64,000 bases of DNA from Cinclus cinclus. Taxonomy: Eukaryota > Chordata > Aves > Passeriformes > Cinclidae. Each line of letters starts with the position of its first letter. The stretch's first letter is position 1. The notes below the pieces were generated by a model. It had not been told where the DNA came from, ran no database searches, and worked only from the letters and a program-made list of their open reading frames with translations. Location: assembly GCF_963662255.1 (NCBI RefSeq), contig NC_085047.1:16660924-16724923 (forward strand), written 5' to 3'. Positions 1-13,300 of this stretch are shown here, in pieces. The translations under genes were made by a program, and so were the position numbers.

Positions 1-1248
1 CTTCTACCACAATACTGTAGTCTTCTGCTAGCACCTACTCAGCCGTGCATTCTTTAGTATTTTACAAAACATTTCTGAGCCCAGCAAAATCACGAGTGTT
101 CGTACTTAATTGGAAACTCCTTTCTTAAAAGGAAATGAACCTTTTTTTGCAAGGCAAGGCAGTGTTCATTTAAAAACAAGGGCTGATTCAGGGCAAAAAT
201 CCAGAAATTAGAATCTTTCTTTCTCTCTCTTACAGAAAATATAACTTGGGAAATGAGTGAAGTTTCAATATTGCACAAAAACACAGTATTGAAAATGAAA
301 CTGATTTTGAGCAATAAACCTTTCTGTCAGAAGTCCAGGGTGAACTGAAGATCGTAAATTTAGTCCCCCCCAAAAAATCACCTTATCATTCTAGAAGGGG
401 AAGAGGTTGTAGGTTATGGTTGGCTGGACCTAATTTATGTTGCTGTGATTCAATGTGGGAAGTCACTAGCTTAACAAGTGATGAGTAACATAAGCAGAAA
501 GATGGGTAAACAGTGGACCTCATCATATCCATTGCTATATTCTTTAGAGAGGAAAACACTGAAGGGCAAACCCTAAGTCAGAGACCTTATTTTAATTAGG
601 AAACAATCATGACAGAGAAAACAGAATTACTTTAAAACAGTGTCAACTCTCAGCAATTTGCTTTTGGGAGGGTACTTGAAAAGATGCAGAAAAAAAGACA
701 CCAAATTAAAAAAAACAGTCTATGGGATTGTGCTGATAGGACAGACCATTCTGAAGACTTTGGTTATATACTTTATATATTATATATAACATATTATATA
801 TATATTATATACTTTAATTAAATGTATTAGGCATATTAAAAGATATCAGAGAAGTGGCAGTAATAACTAGGTTAGAGGAGTTTTTTTGTGCATACTTTTA
901 ATCCAAATTTCTGGGGGGTGGGAAAAGAGGAAACAGAGAAAACAGTCAAGCCTTACATTGCCTGCCGTGAAGTAATCCTGCAGGCTAACCTCAAAACTTA
1001 TCTTAGCTCTTCACATTTGTAATAGGGCAGCTTAGAAACTATGTTCTCTTCCTTAAAAAAAAGTGCACAGAAAGAGAAAAAACTGATACAAAACACCTGA
1101 GCACAGCCAGCTACTCAGCAATGCCATTTCTATAAACTACTACATGTGGGAAGATGCAGTTACTACCAACTCAATCCCTTCTGCTTTACTTTAGGTCTAT
1201 GTGCCCTAAACACACAGCAGTGCCTAAAGAGAGAAAGAATCACGTTAC
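1..1248. other. TMPRSS7 intron, left-edge stretch without recognised exon
   Basis: No segment resembles the next CUB2 exon of TMPRSS7, for example no Trp-Trp codon pair on the minus strand, so this is read as intron. It contains an AT-rich TATATA tract at about 764-815 and short A-rich patches only. Confidence 0.6.
764..816. repeat. AT-rich (TATA)n low-complexity tract
   Basis: Repeated TATATA/TTATATAT units with few interruptions, intronic. Confidence 0.75.
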
Positions 1249-1361
1249 CTGGAAGTTCCATGCACACAGGCACTTTGGAGGATAATAGCTTGGGTAATAT
1301 GGACTTGTGATTCTGCCTTCATAGCCAGTTTCCTCTTTTGTCACTATTGCTTTTCCACATC
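1249..1361 (-). CDS. TMPRSS7: TMPRSS7 coding exon 9 (start of second CUB domain)
   Basis: 113 nt, acceptor CCCCCCTAG, donor GTAACG, phase 0 out. It encodes GYEGRITSPYYPSYYPPKC followed by LCAWNFQ, a typical CUB opening with the conserved SP-x-YP motif. This is the last TMPRSS7 exon I can find before the left edge. Confidence 0.93.
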
Positions 1362-4300
1362 CTAGGGGGGAATAAAAAGATAAAAGAGGCAAAATTTGGC
1401 AAACTTTGATATATTTTCAGTAAAGCTATTCAGTGGGCATCCAAATTTATCAGAAATCTGTCACTGCCAAGCTGGGCAGGTGAGGAATTATATTTAGCTG
1501 GATTCAAGTTGTAAAAAGAGACCCTTTCCAATGATGCACACAGAAGACAAAGGATGTAATGATCCAGGGATGAGTGCTGAGCTCTGCAGGACCAGAAGAA
1601 CACACTGTAAAGTTTATCTATGTTATTTCACAGAAGAAAGTTTTGCAAACAAGAATATCAGTGCATCCATAGTGCATTCACAGCACTAAACAGGGACCTC
1701 TAGTCTGAGAAAGCAGCCAGTTAGAAGTGAAATGGACAAGACACTAAACTAACCAGGCTCCTGGACACCAAAACTTTCTCTTATGACAGCTCAATGGATT
1801 CACAGATTTCATTAAAGACAAACTCACACACACATGGAGAAACGAACAACGAAAACCCAGACTTGAACTTAAAGAGAACCAACCAACCTACCCACAACCC
1901 ACACAGAACTTGGAGTTAATTATCAAGGAGAATTTATCACATGCTTTTATGATGGTATATTAATGCTTAATTATTGTCGACATGAAAAGCATGCAGCATC
2001 TTTTTGAGCAGCTTGAATTTCCCTGCACTGAGTTGTGTGAGATTTTTCTCCTTGTGCCACTAGCTTGATATTCCTTGTAATATTTGTGACTATGTTTTAA
2101 AGATTAAAGCAATAAAGTCGTGGACTTGCTGTACAAACGTTACTGACTCTTTTGTGTTCCTGAGGAGGCAGGGACAGACAGCAAAATGCAGACAAAGCAA
2201 CTGAAGCTTTATTTTCTGAAAGCAGTTTTTAACGCTGCCATCCTTCCACCTTTAACATGATCCCGGAGTCCCAAGGCAGAAGGGAGACCACTGCTACACC
2301 TGAAATAACAGCCCCATCTACTGGCACTTTGCAGTTCTCACCAATTGAGTTCAGGGCAGCTTTCAGCCCTTTACCTTCATAATTCACAACTACTCTCATC
2401 AGCTTACATTACTCGATAGGAAGGCACACAGTAATGCAGAGGAGATGAAGGGGAGACAGGCACCTGTAAAAAGAAGAAACTCAGATACAGGAATCATTTT
2501 TCCATAGACAGAAACACAAGACATTTCAGGATCTTAGAAGAAACAATATAATAAACACACTTCCAAACAGAGAGCAAACCTACTTTCTTGTGTAATGACC
2601 TCAAAATAGCCATGGAATTCCTTTTGCTCCTTTATTTGTGCCGCCTTAAATATTACTAGCATGAGATTATTTGTGGACACAAGTGACACCAATGAATCAG
2701 CTGGTTCACAGGCTCTGAGGGGGAAGAAAGAAGAGCAAATACATAAGCAATCACTTAAAAATTGAAAAGCCTAACACATTACTCTCACTCTATGCATAAA
2801 TTTCCCACTAGCTGAGATCTTACCTACTTCAAAGTCCAGTCAAATCTCCATGTTCTTGAGCACAAAAGTACCTGTTACAAGGCCAGTTAGAAACCCAATA
2901 TTGGAAATCCTTCTTACCAAAAGAAGGAAATTGCAAACATGAAAATGAATATGGAATGGTTCACTCTATGGGATAATGGCTTTCAGCCTTCACTCCCAGT
3001 AAAAATGAATGAAGTCAAAATTAATGAAAAGCTGGAAGAAAGAGAAATCTTATTTTATTAGACCGACAGTTTTATCTTCTTGTTGGGGATTGGGAAAGAC
3101 GAGAAAGTTATTCAAGTCAGAAATTTAGAACATGAGCCAATCAAGAAGTCTCATTAAAAGAAAGAAAAACATTTTCGAAATGCGTTACCTAGCAGACATC
3201 TTCAGTCCTCTACAGATGCTAACATGTAAGTGAACACCATCCAAGTCAATTGGAGATAAAGACTAGTACAGGACAGCTCTCAAAAAGGACTGAAAAGCCA
3301 ATGCTCTGGTTTTGAAGCTTACACACAGACTGAAATGCCAAAGAAAAGGCTTTTGGGGTAAAAACACTGAGTTTTTGTCTACTTCATGAAGGTGCTGTTG
3401 TTTCCTTTTGACTTACAGAGTCCTATGGAAATAATTATCAGAGATTTAAAAGAAAAAGTCCCTAAGCAAGCATAATGGATTATGAGAGAAGAGAGGAGGA
3501 GAGGAGGAGAGGAGGAGAACAGGAGAACAGGAGAAGAGAAGGAGTAATAGTTCACATCCCTCAGCCCATCACAGCTTCAAATCAAGATTTTTACAACCTT
3601 CTAAACAGAGTGGTTTAAAAAAAGCAGTGAACTTGTGAATGTCAGTAAGTGAAAATCACGAGACTTAGTTTCAGAATTTCAGTCTTTATTTGAAAATAAC
3701 ATCTTTTCAGATACAGGATAGTTTGCTTAAGGGAGGAAATTTTGACATTCTCTTTTAGTCAGCATCTGTTTGCTGATAAGAAACAGAACATTTTGCGCAT
3801 TTTGTAACATGTGAATTTTTCCTAGGTCTGTAGCTAGGTGAAGATGCACTCCAGTCGAAAAAAAGTGAGAAAATTGAAGAAATTTTCCCCTTTTAGTAGC
3901 AAGGTAAGTTATCCAAGAAATTTTGTCAGGTGATATGTGAGTAATACATGAAGATCAGAACAATTTTAACAAAACCAAACTAACCAAAAAATGAATATGG
4001 TGGGTCTTCAGAAAAAAAAGAAAATCAAAAGTTGCCAATTAATTCTTAATAGAAATTTATACTCACCGGTAGAGTATCTTATCTTTGATTGGCATCAGAG
4101 AGTCATAAATGGTGAGGGAGTCAGTGATGCAGTTATCTGCTTCAATCTGAAGGGATACTATTGAAAGGCGGAGAAGGTGGCCCACAGATGCAATAAGCTT
4201 AAAATAGCAGATTGTTCCCTCTGAGGTAGCTCGTGTATCCAGAGGAAAGTGCTCGTGTAGTTGGTCAGCATAGAGGTCATACATGCAATTTGTTCCTGTG

Positions 4301-7300
4301 AAAATGTCACATTCTTCAACACTGGGTGCAATCACTCCAAAACCCCTAAATCCAAGTGGCATTAAAACAAGAAATCCTAAAACTTGCGTTAAACTAAGGC
4401 AAAATATGGAAGCATATCTAACTTGGAAAACAAAGTAATAATAGAATCATAGAGTAGTTTGGGTTGTGAGAGATCATCTGGTTCCAAACTCTCTGCCATG
4501 ACTGGGATACCTTCCACTTGACCAGGATGCCCTGAGCCCCATCCAACCCAGCCTTGGACACTTCCAAGGGCTGTCTACCACCATTTTGGGCAACCACCCT
4601 TACAGTAAAGAATTTCTTCCTACCGTAAACCCAAACCTGCCCTTTTTCAGCTTAAAGCCATTCCCCCTTGACCCTATGAAACGTCCCTTCCTGGCTGTCT
4701 GTGCCACTCACTGTTTTCATCTTAGTTACAGCTCTGTGCTCAAAGAGCAGTCTGTTCATAAAAAGCACAGAGTATTGCCAGCAGTGCTGTAATTCAGTTC
4801 TTGCAGGATATTTGCAATAAAGCAGTGCCATTTTGTACAATTTGCAGTTAAAGTCCTGCAGAATCTCTAGAGGATAAATTACTTAATTCTTCACTGGGAG
4901 ATACACATCTACTTTCAAAGCATAAAGGAACTGCTTGCCCCTATGGGCATTAGGATATTTAAAACACATAAAACCAAAGCAAAAATGCAGTTGCACATTT
5001 GTATCCCCTCAGCTTTTTTATTGATTAAATGTCGAGGTTTTTGATGTTTTATCATGACATGAGCTAGAAGAACTAGCAACGAATTCAGATGCACCAAGTC
5101 CTTCAATTTGGAAGGGATGCTAGGACCTTTCTTGCTCAACGTTCTACTCAAAGAAGGATCAAAATTAATTCAGACCAGAACTTTGTTCTGCCCAGTCCTG
5201 AACATCTTTGCAGGGTTACAAATCACCATTAGGAATGGAAATACTGTGAAATAAAAATTATGCAACCTACCCTACACAACATTTATTTAAAAAGGATAAA
5301 AATTAGTGTCATAATTTAAGCAATGATAAGAAGAACATTACCCTACTTGCATCCAATTTTCTAATTAAGCTGAAACAAATTCAATTTCCAAATAAAATAT
5401 ATTGAGGTCTTTATTTCAATTCAACATTGCATCTTGCAGTCAGCAAAAAGCTTAGGGAATTTTTGTTTGGTCATATCTAAAATTCTTAACATAGCTCTTT
5501 GAAAGGTGAGAAGGAAGGACAATGCAAATTAGGGAGAATAAGATCCAAAGTTAATATTTGCATTAGTTTCTGCCTATTACAAACATAAGTCTCTGAAATA
5601 GTTACCATAATGGAACACTAATTAGAGCACTGTGAAAATTTACTAACAATTGACTCAAATTAAATGTTGACCTTTTGACCAGTAGTTAATCAAGCCAGGA
5701 AGTGGCAGGTTTTGTCCAACTTCCACTTCTAAACTACAACCTTGAAACTAATGCTAAGAATGTTTATGAACAGTCTGTAAGGGTCACATTCCATTTAAAT
5801 TAATTACAGTTATAACAGTAAAATGAAATACAGTTATAACTATTAAAAGCTTTGTTTAAGTCATTGTTCTGCCTTCTTCCTTCATCTTATCTCTTCCCAA
5901 CAACATTCTTTTTATAGTAGTTTTTTGTGCTTATTTAGTCACCCTTAGGAGAGCCAACTTTGATCATAATCTCTAAAATTATGTAGCTACCATTATTTCT
6001 ACTAAATAATTAATAATGGGATGAGCTTGCTGCTGCTATGGAGCACAGAGAATTCCAGAGAATTCAGAGATGACTCTAGAACTACATGTAGTTCAAGCGT
6101 GCTGGCTTGAAACCAAAGCTGGATCAAGCCTTTACCCAAGCAAACCCAGTACAGCCAGATATTACGGCAGTGCGAGAACCTCACATCACACAAATGTCCA
6201 CAAGTCTCCTCTCCAGCACCACTCTTCACTAAATCTGCACTCCAAGTCTGTGCCTCAACCAACCTCTGGGCACATCTCCATACTCAAAGTTAACTCCACT
6301 GCTCTCAAAATACAGCCTGACAATGCTCATCCTTTTTGTGTTGATGCATGTTCACTTTCACCTCTGCATCACATTTCATACTTCCAAACAGACACAGCCA
6401 AAGAGCCCCAACAAATAAAATTGCACCAACATAAGATTCTCAACTACTGTGGCCATCCGTGTTGTTTATGTCCAGAAACTTCATTACATACCTGCTCCAT
6501 GCTTCCCATAGATACCAGCTGACACCTGTGGCTGCCCATGCAAGGTCTCTGAAAGAGGTCTAGAATATGGCAGGCCATCTTTCTCCCTTCATGTGAAAGA
6601 TACCGTGTAAGTCCTAAAAAGCCTTAGCAACAATATTTGTGTTGTGCTCTTCTTAATTTCTTCTGTTTTAGGGGCTGCGTTCTGGAATAGATTGTAACCA
6701 AGTTCCAACTGTGCTAATTTCTCCACCCTGAAACACTGAACTGGGAAATGAAATTGCTATGCAAGTAAACACTAATACATAAAAGTTTTTATAGAAATAA
6801 AATTCCTGTAAATGAGATGCAAGGGAAGCCAATATTGTTATGCTTTTCAGTTCAAGTCAGGAGGCTTTTAACAAGTGAATGCTGTAGCAACCTTGATTTG
6901 AGTTTTGATAAATTATGGGCTGCTAGCAATTTAAACACTGCAAACCCTGGCCCACACTCTGTGATCTGAAGTCTGTCTGTGGACCTTAGAAATAGGAAAG
7001 CTTGACTTGGCTGCATGGAAAAAGTAGGTGTTGGATTCTGAAAAAGATACGCAAGCTAAAACCTTTGCAAGGTAACAGAAGTGAAAATCGCAGACAGAAA
7101 TGCAACAAAATGTCTCAGGAAAGAAAAATACAAACATGGGAAGCTATAAAGCCCTTGAGAAACCAAAACAGTGCAACTTCCCAAGATGAAAAGTCAGCCT
7201 GTGTCAAGGAGCAAGGGAGGCAGACACATGCCCAGCTGATTGATAACTGCTGGCCCAACAGAGTCTTAGCAGGTGTCTGCACCAGAGCTGCAGCACTATT

Positions 7301-10300
7301 GCTCAGCCTAGAAGGACATTTTTTGTAGGTACTTACTCCATGTACTAGTAAAGGCAGATGTACTGTACTTTTGACCTGCTTGTTCAGTGCTTCTCACACT
7401 GGAAAAGAACCCTTCTGGGGGTTTTTCACCATGAAACAAAGCAGGTCTACAAATAGTGTTTCCCACAACCCTGGCAAAAGTCAACTGTCTAAAGTAATTA
7501 CTTTTAGGGAATGCATTCAAAAGAATAACTCACCATTAACCTTGGAGAAAAGGGAGTTAAGGTGGATAAAGGATGGACAAAAGCACTGCTCTATTTCAGT
7601 GTATTAAATTCATTACTGTTCAGTTTAGAAAATGTTAATCTGCTGGTCAACACAGTAAATAGCAAACCCCTGATTTAGTTTATTTCCTACTATGTCACCA
7701 GGAACATCTAAAAATCTACCAGGCAGATTAAAGGTAAACAGCTTCTGTATTCGTTACATGCAAGATTATTGGCCATTCTTTTAATAAGCCAGGACTTAAC
7801 TGCCAGGACAGAATTTAGCCCTCTTAAATTAACACTGAACAGTATCTTTAAGGCCAAGTCATGAATCAAAAGCTTTGTTCTCCACATTTCTTCTGCAGGA
7901 AGCTGCCAAAATGGTGAATTACCTGTTCCCGTTGTTGACCAATAATCTGAGCGAAGACCTGCTGCATAGAAAAAGAGTTGTGTGAGTCTTGTTTGCCTGA
8001 AATCCAGAATTCGGGGTTTAATTCAATCACACCTCAGTCCTAACACTGAACAAACAGGACAAAACACTTCTCTTAGTGAGGGGGGTTGCCATGGCCCCCC
8101 TCATTTCTGGAAATTGTGCAAGTAGCTTTGGAGGTGGGGCAAGAAGAAGCTGCATGACAATTAAGCAGTCAAAGTCAATTGAAAGACTGGGAAAAGGTAG
8201 CCAGGAGGTCATTTTCTCATCCTTGGCCACAAAGTCTCTCTCAGCTTTCAGTTTGACAGAATTGTTCTGTCTGATGTCCTTAGAATGGACAATCATTAAA
8301 TGTTTTGTACATAAATACATTAAACATGCTTGAATCACACATTGTGAATTTGTTCCCCAGACAGGAATGGCACAGGAAATACTTAACAAATGGGCAGCAT
8401 TATAATCTGTTCCTGAATCTTTATTAAAGAAGTGATAAGAGTCTTATTTTCAATGAAGTGATCCAACTTAACCCTTCTTCTTTTTATGCTTTTAAAATCA
8501 AAGACTAATGCAAATCTGCCTACAAAGGTATCCATCTTACCTCCTGACTATGAACATAAACACTCCCAGTACAGGAAGTTTTGCAACCACTGTTTATAAG
8601 GACAATTTGTACCTTGATTTAACCTCAAGTCTCATTTTTATTTTCCTTCTCATTTTTTTTTCCTATTAAAATTTTAGTATTAGAAGCTAGAGATACAGGA
8701 TCAAGACTGTAGTTTATTTATAGAATTTGCTACTCCAAGATAAAAATGTTTGCTCAGTGAAGCATTTCCTCAAGCATATGGATATATCCTAGTACTAACC
8801 ACTTAGGACAATGGAATCCATGTCAACTGCAAGGCCCTGGAGACTTCCCACCGAAGTCCGGTTAATGATACTTGTCTGAATGGAATCCTTTAAAATGGCA
8901 GCCACACAATCCTCACACAGCACTTGTCCCTTCGCCTGTGGTACCACAAATACGATCCAGAAATGAATGAGAAGGCCTCCATTGTTGTTGTTACTGAAAT
9001 AAAGAGCTCAAATTGTCATCCTGTTGGAAGTTCTCTGAAGACTGGACTCTTAGCCCAAGCTTCTGAAGTGCAAATTCAGAAGTGCATGGCTCATTTCCAT
9101 ATTTTATAATTACTTTAACCCACTGAATGTATATTTTCCCCTTAAAAAGCAAACAAACAAGGCAAACCCCAAAACACACTGTTCACATCAGTTGGGAATA
9201 TTCAATAGGCTGATTTCCTGAGGGCTCCTAACTTTTGATATCTATGGAAATCACTTTGTCTACACATGAATTAGAGCTGGACTATTTCTTAAAGATCAAA
9301 ACAGACACAGTAGAACAGAAACAGAATTATCCTCTCCAGGAACATAGAGCTCTGCACTGATATATGTCTCACCCTGCACTGTGGAGCACATGATTCCCAG
9401 ACTATTTAGGTAACACATTAGAGGCCATGTATGATCACTAATCTCTACCTCCTTAGTGGGGAGAAAGACCTTTAAATGAAACACAGCCTAGAAACCTCCA
9501 GCTTCTGAACCAAAACTGTATTTGGTTCAAGAGGATTGAAATAACCAAACATCTAACATTAGCTGCAAACATTAATATTAGAGTAAGAATACTGTATTGC
9601 ATAGGTATTTCCTGCTCCTTAAATAGAAAATAGTTTTATTCCGTAACATTGCCTACAAAATATGTGCAATTTAGTCAATAAGAGAGCTGTGCTCCTACAG
9701 CATGTTTAAGTGGTTAGTTAAACTTCTGCATGAGCCAAAGGATCACCAAACCTCTTTATTGACATTACTTCTGTTCATCTTGCATCTGTATCTCTGGCAG
9801 AAAAAGAACTGTTTATATGACTTTAGTTTGTCCTTACTTTTGTTAAGTGAATTGGTATGGGCTATAAACCTATTTTCTTACCTGTTCAAGTACATAGCAA
9901 AGACTTTGAATCATAATCATTAAAAATGAGCTTGTTTTGTGGGCTTATTACATTATATACTGCCCAGCAGAAAAGCAATTACATCAACCACAGTTTTACC
10001 TGACTTCTGAGACAGTGGACTGCTTGTAAAATTTGGAGAAAGAAGAAGTCGTGTAGACCAAGTTAATCTGAAAGACAAAGTATAAAGATTTAGCGTTCTG
10101 AAAATCAATCACACCGAGAGATGCTATACGCCTGGTCTTTCCTACGAACAACCTGTTTTCCACCAAGATTATGCAACATGCACACACTTCCAGATATACA
10201 TCAGCCAAGGTAGGCAGAACAGGAGATGAACAGACCGGCTCTTCAATGCACCCATAACAAATCCAATACTCCCAGGAAACATCAACTCTTCTGCCCATGG

Positions 10301-13300
10301 CCAGCTGACACATACAGTAATGCTGTTTCCATATGAATGAATTTTTAAAAAGGTACACATCCTTCACCCAGAAAATCCCAGACACAAAGGGCTTCCCTAT
10401 CCTGATGCTAAAACTTAAGGCCAAACTTCAAGTAATATGCACACACTCACGCCACTTTTTTTTTTGGTGTTGTTACTAAGGTACAGTGAACAGCACATGC
10501 CAGAGCTTTTCCTGGAGAATCAGAGAAAGACTGAAATAGGAAAGAGCCTCTGGAGAGCATCCAGTCCAATCCCACTGCTCAAAGCAAGGCCAGCTATGCC
10601 ACATTGCTCAGGGCCATTTCCAGTTGATTACCTTCAAGAATGGAGACTCCACATCTTCCCTGAATGAGAACCCCAGTGCTTGATTCCCCTCACAGCCAAG
10701 GAATTACTTTTTTATTGTTTCCTTGGAATTTCTTGCATTTTGATAAATTTGTGTCTATTTTCTTCATCAACAGCTTCGTATTAACATATTTCTTTCCAAT
10801 ACACACAGTGTTAAACCGGGAGAAGCAAAATCTCTGCCTGCTCCCTACTGAAGGACTGCCTTTGGGGGAAGCAAGCTCCTGATTCTCCCTGTTGTTGGGC
10901 TGTGACAATACTAGTGTGACAATAACCTTTCTCTCTGCCTCCTGTTCAAAGCCACAAGGTGGCATGTACCTCCAGCTGTTCAGACTTCACTCTGCTGCTT
11001 TATGATTAAAACTAATGCACAAAGGACTATGACACAGAGTGTTTCAAAGGCTGTAAAAATCACATCCCTATTAAGCTCTAGATTTCATAGTTTGAAACAG
11101 GAAGTTTAAACACTGATTTTAAGGGCCTAAATAAGGTGGGTAGAACTCAAGCTTTCTCCAGATTAAGGTACAAGGGATTTTATGTATTAATGGTACTATC
11201 AAATGGAAAGAACCTATCTTGAGAGGTTTTCCTACTGCCACCTGGGGTCTCTGGGCCAGAAGCCATTAACAAAAGGGTTTTGAGGAGAGCAACAAATAAA
11301 ATCCCAACCCCCCTCACTTGTCTACTAACAATTTTAGTCAACAGTTAAGGTTGCCAGTTTCAGCAATGCAAAATCCATTGATGAGTTCAGGCAAAGTTTA
11401 CAGATAAAAAAATAAATTCCAAGCAATGTTCACGTAGGAGGTGGTGACACTGGCAGCTCAACACCTTCTGTCTGTTGCCTCTCTCCACTAAGTATGACAA
11501 GGGCAGGATGCTCTGAGAGAAGAACAAGACATAGGGAATACAGGACTTTAGAGCTGCTCCATGGAGAGCAGGGAAAGGTGATGCCCTATAATGGTTATCT
11601 GGAAGAACTTTAATGATTAGTATGAAGGACTTGGAATGAGCTGGAAAACAGGAACATTATTTCACATTATAAGATGACAATTAATAATTATTGAAAAATT
11701 TCTTGGTTGCATCTAACATTATTTTTGGTTTTGTTCAGCAGTTTTCATACCATTGCTTGAATCCTTATGTGGAAAGTACTGCAGTTCCTAGCAATAAGGT
11801 ACTTTTGCTCCCTACATCAAATGTCTTTAAAGCCAAATTGCCTTTTAACCAAGATTCCCACCCCTTTCTTCCCACTGTAGAGCAGCTATTGATCCAGAGT
11901 TCTATTTCTGCTTTGACTAATGCAAGGTATTTGGGAAGAATAATGGTCTTTACAATACCTAGTATCAGAAGGAAATGTAAATGTAAATATGTTTGTGATC
12001 CCTATGGTAATTACAGATAGTTTAAAGCAGAAGTTACCAGTGTAAATGTAAAAGATTTAATCTGTTTGATGTTTCAAAAGTGGCAATTGAGTTTAAGGAC
12101 TTTTTCAGAATTTTAGCACAGATCATAATTTATGGGCGAAAGTATGTAAAATTTTAAGTCAAATGTAAAAACCAGATCCATTCAAAACTCAGTTTGTGAT
12201 TACCAAGCTGCAAGCAGTCAGTTCCTTCATACCTCTAGACAGCCACTGCTTGCACATAATCCTCTGGAGGGGAAGGGGTAGAAGAGCACCACAGCAGCCC
12301 CAGTGGCATCTGAACATCACTAGTTCACAGCTCTGATCTTTTTTGCTAACCAAGCAGCCAACCCATCTTACCACATGCTGCACAGTCTGTGCCATAGACA
12401 GGAATTCCTTCGACTCTTTCTGCCTATATTCTGGAAGAAACTCTATGTTGGCAACACGAAACAGTCCAACAAAATACAGTGCATCTTTGTTTTCTGCCTG
12501 AACTGCAAGAAACAAAGAAGACAGTTAGCCTTTTTTTAATAACAATGAAGGTTTTTTATTAAATTTGAAACCAAATTAATCTATTTGGCCAAATCTACTT
12601 TCTAGTTTGAAACAACTACCCAAAGAACACTACACTTTTATAGCCAAACTGTTCTAGATGTATGTGTACCAAATTATGGTTAAATGAACTCCTGTTACCT
12701 ACACACAAGATAAGATACCACCACACAAATGAGCTAGCATAACTGGAGGCAGTATCAACATCCAGATTCTGGAGCATCCCTAAGGTATCTTAGACAGTAT
12801 TAGAATCAGGGGCCTAAAGACGAAAACACAGCTTTTAATGCTTAATTGTAAACATATTTATTTTACTCCCCTTTTACTTTCTTAAATCTATTCTGAAAAA
12901 TAAAGGCCTTACCTGAGCTTCAGAAGTCCAAGAAACACAGTGGAAGGCAAAATTTCTGAGGAATCGAGCTCATAAAAACCTGTCAGGTCTGTGCAGATCA
13001 GCTTGCACATTAAAATATTTTGCATAATGCTGAAATAAAGTCACACTCCCTAAAGCCAGCTTTTCTAATTACTTATTAAGTCTTAGCAAAGACAAAAGTT
13101 TTTCAGACCCCCATTTTAAAATTTCCACATTTATTTTAGAAACAGCCTTCAGGACAGCTGAGATCCTTAAGTCATCTGAAAGTATTATTGGTGATAATGA
13201 TATATGGAGTTGGCATGAACTTTCAGCAACTCACCAATGAAGAGCCACAGTAATGTCCAGGTTACAACTCCTAAAATGAATAGAATGAGGGTAAAGAGAA

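Noticed and set aside
4586..4792. Plus-strand open frame of 68 codons
   Set aside because: It is the reverse complement of a CR1 3' end, which produces this frame repeatedly in bird genomes.
6070..6522. 150-codon plus-strand open frame inside a TMPRSS7 intron
   Set aside because: No recognisable domain, low-complexity composition, no splice or promoter context, and antisense to an established gene. Its length is possible by chance.
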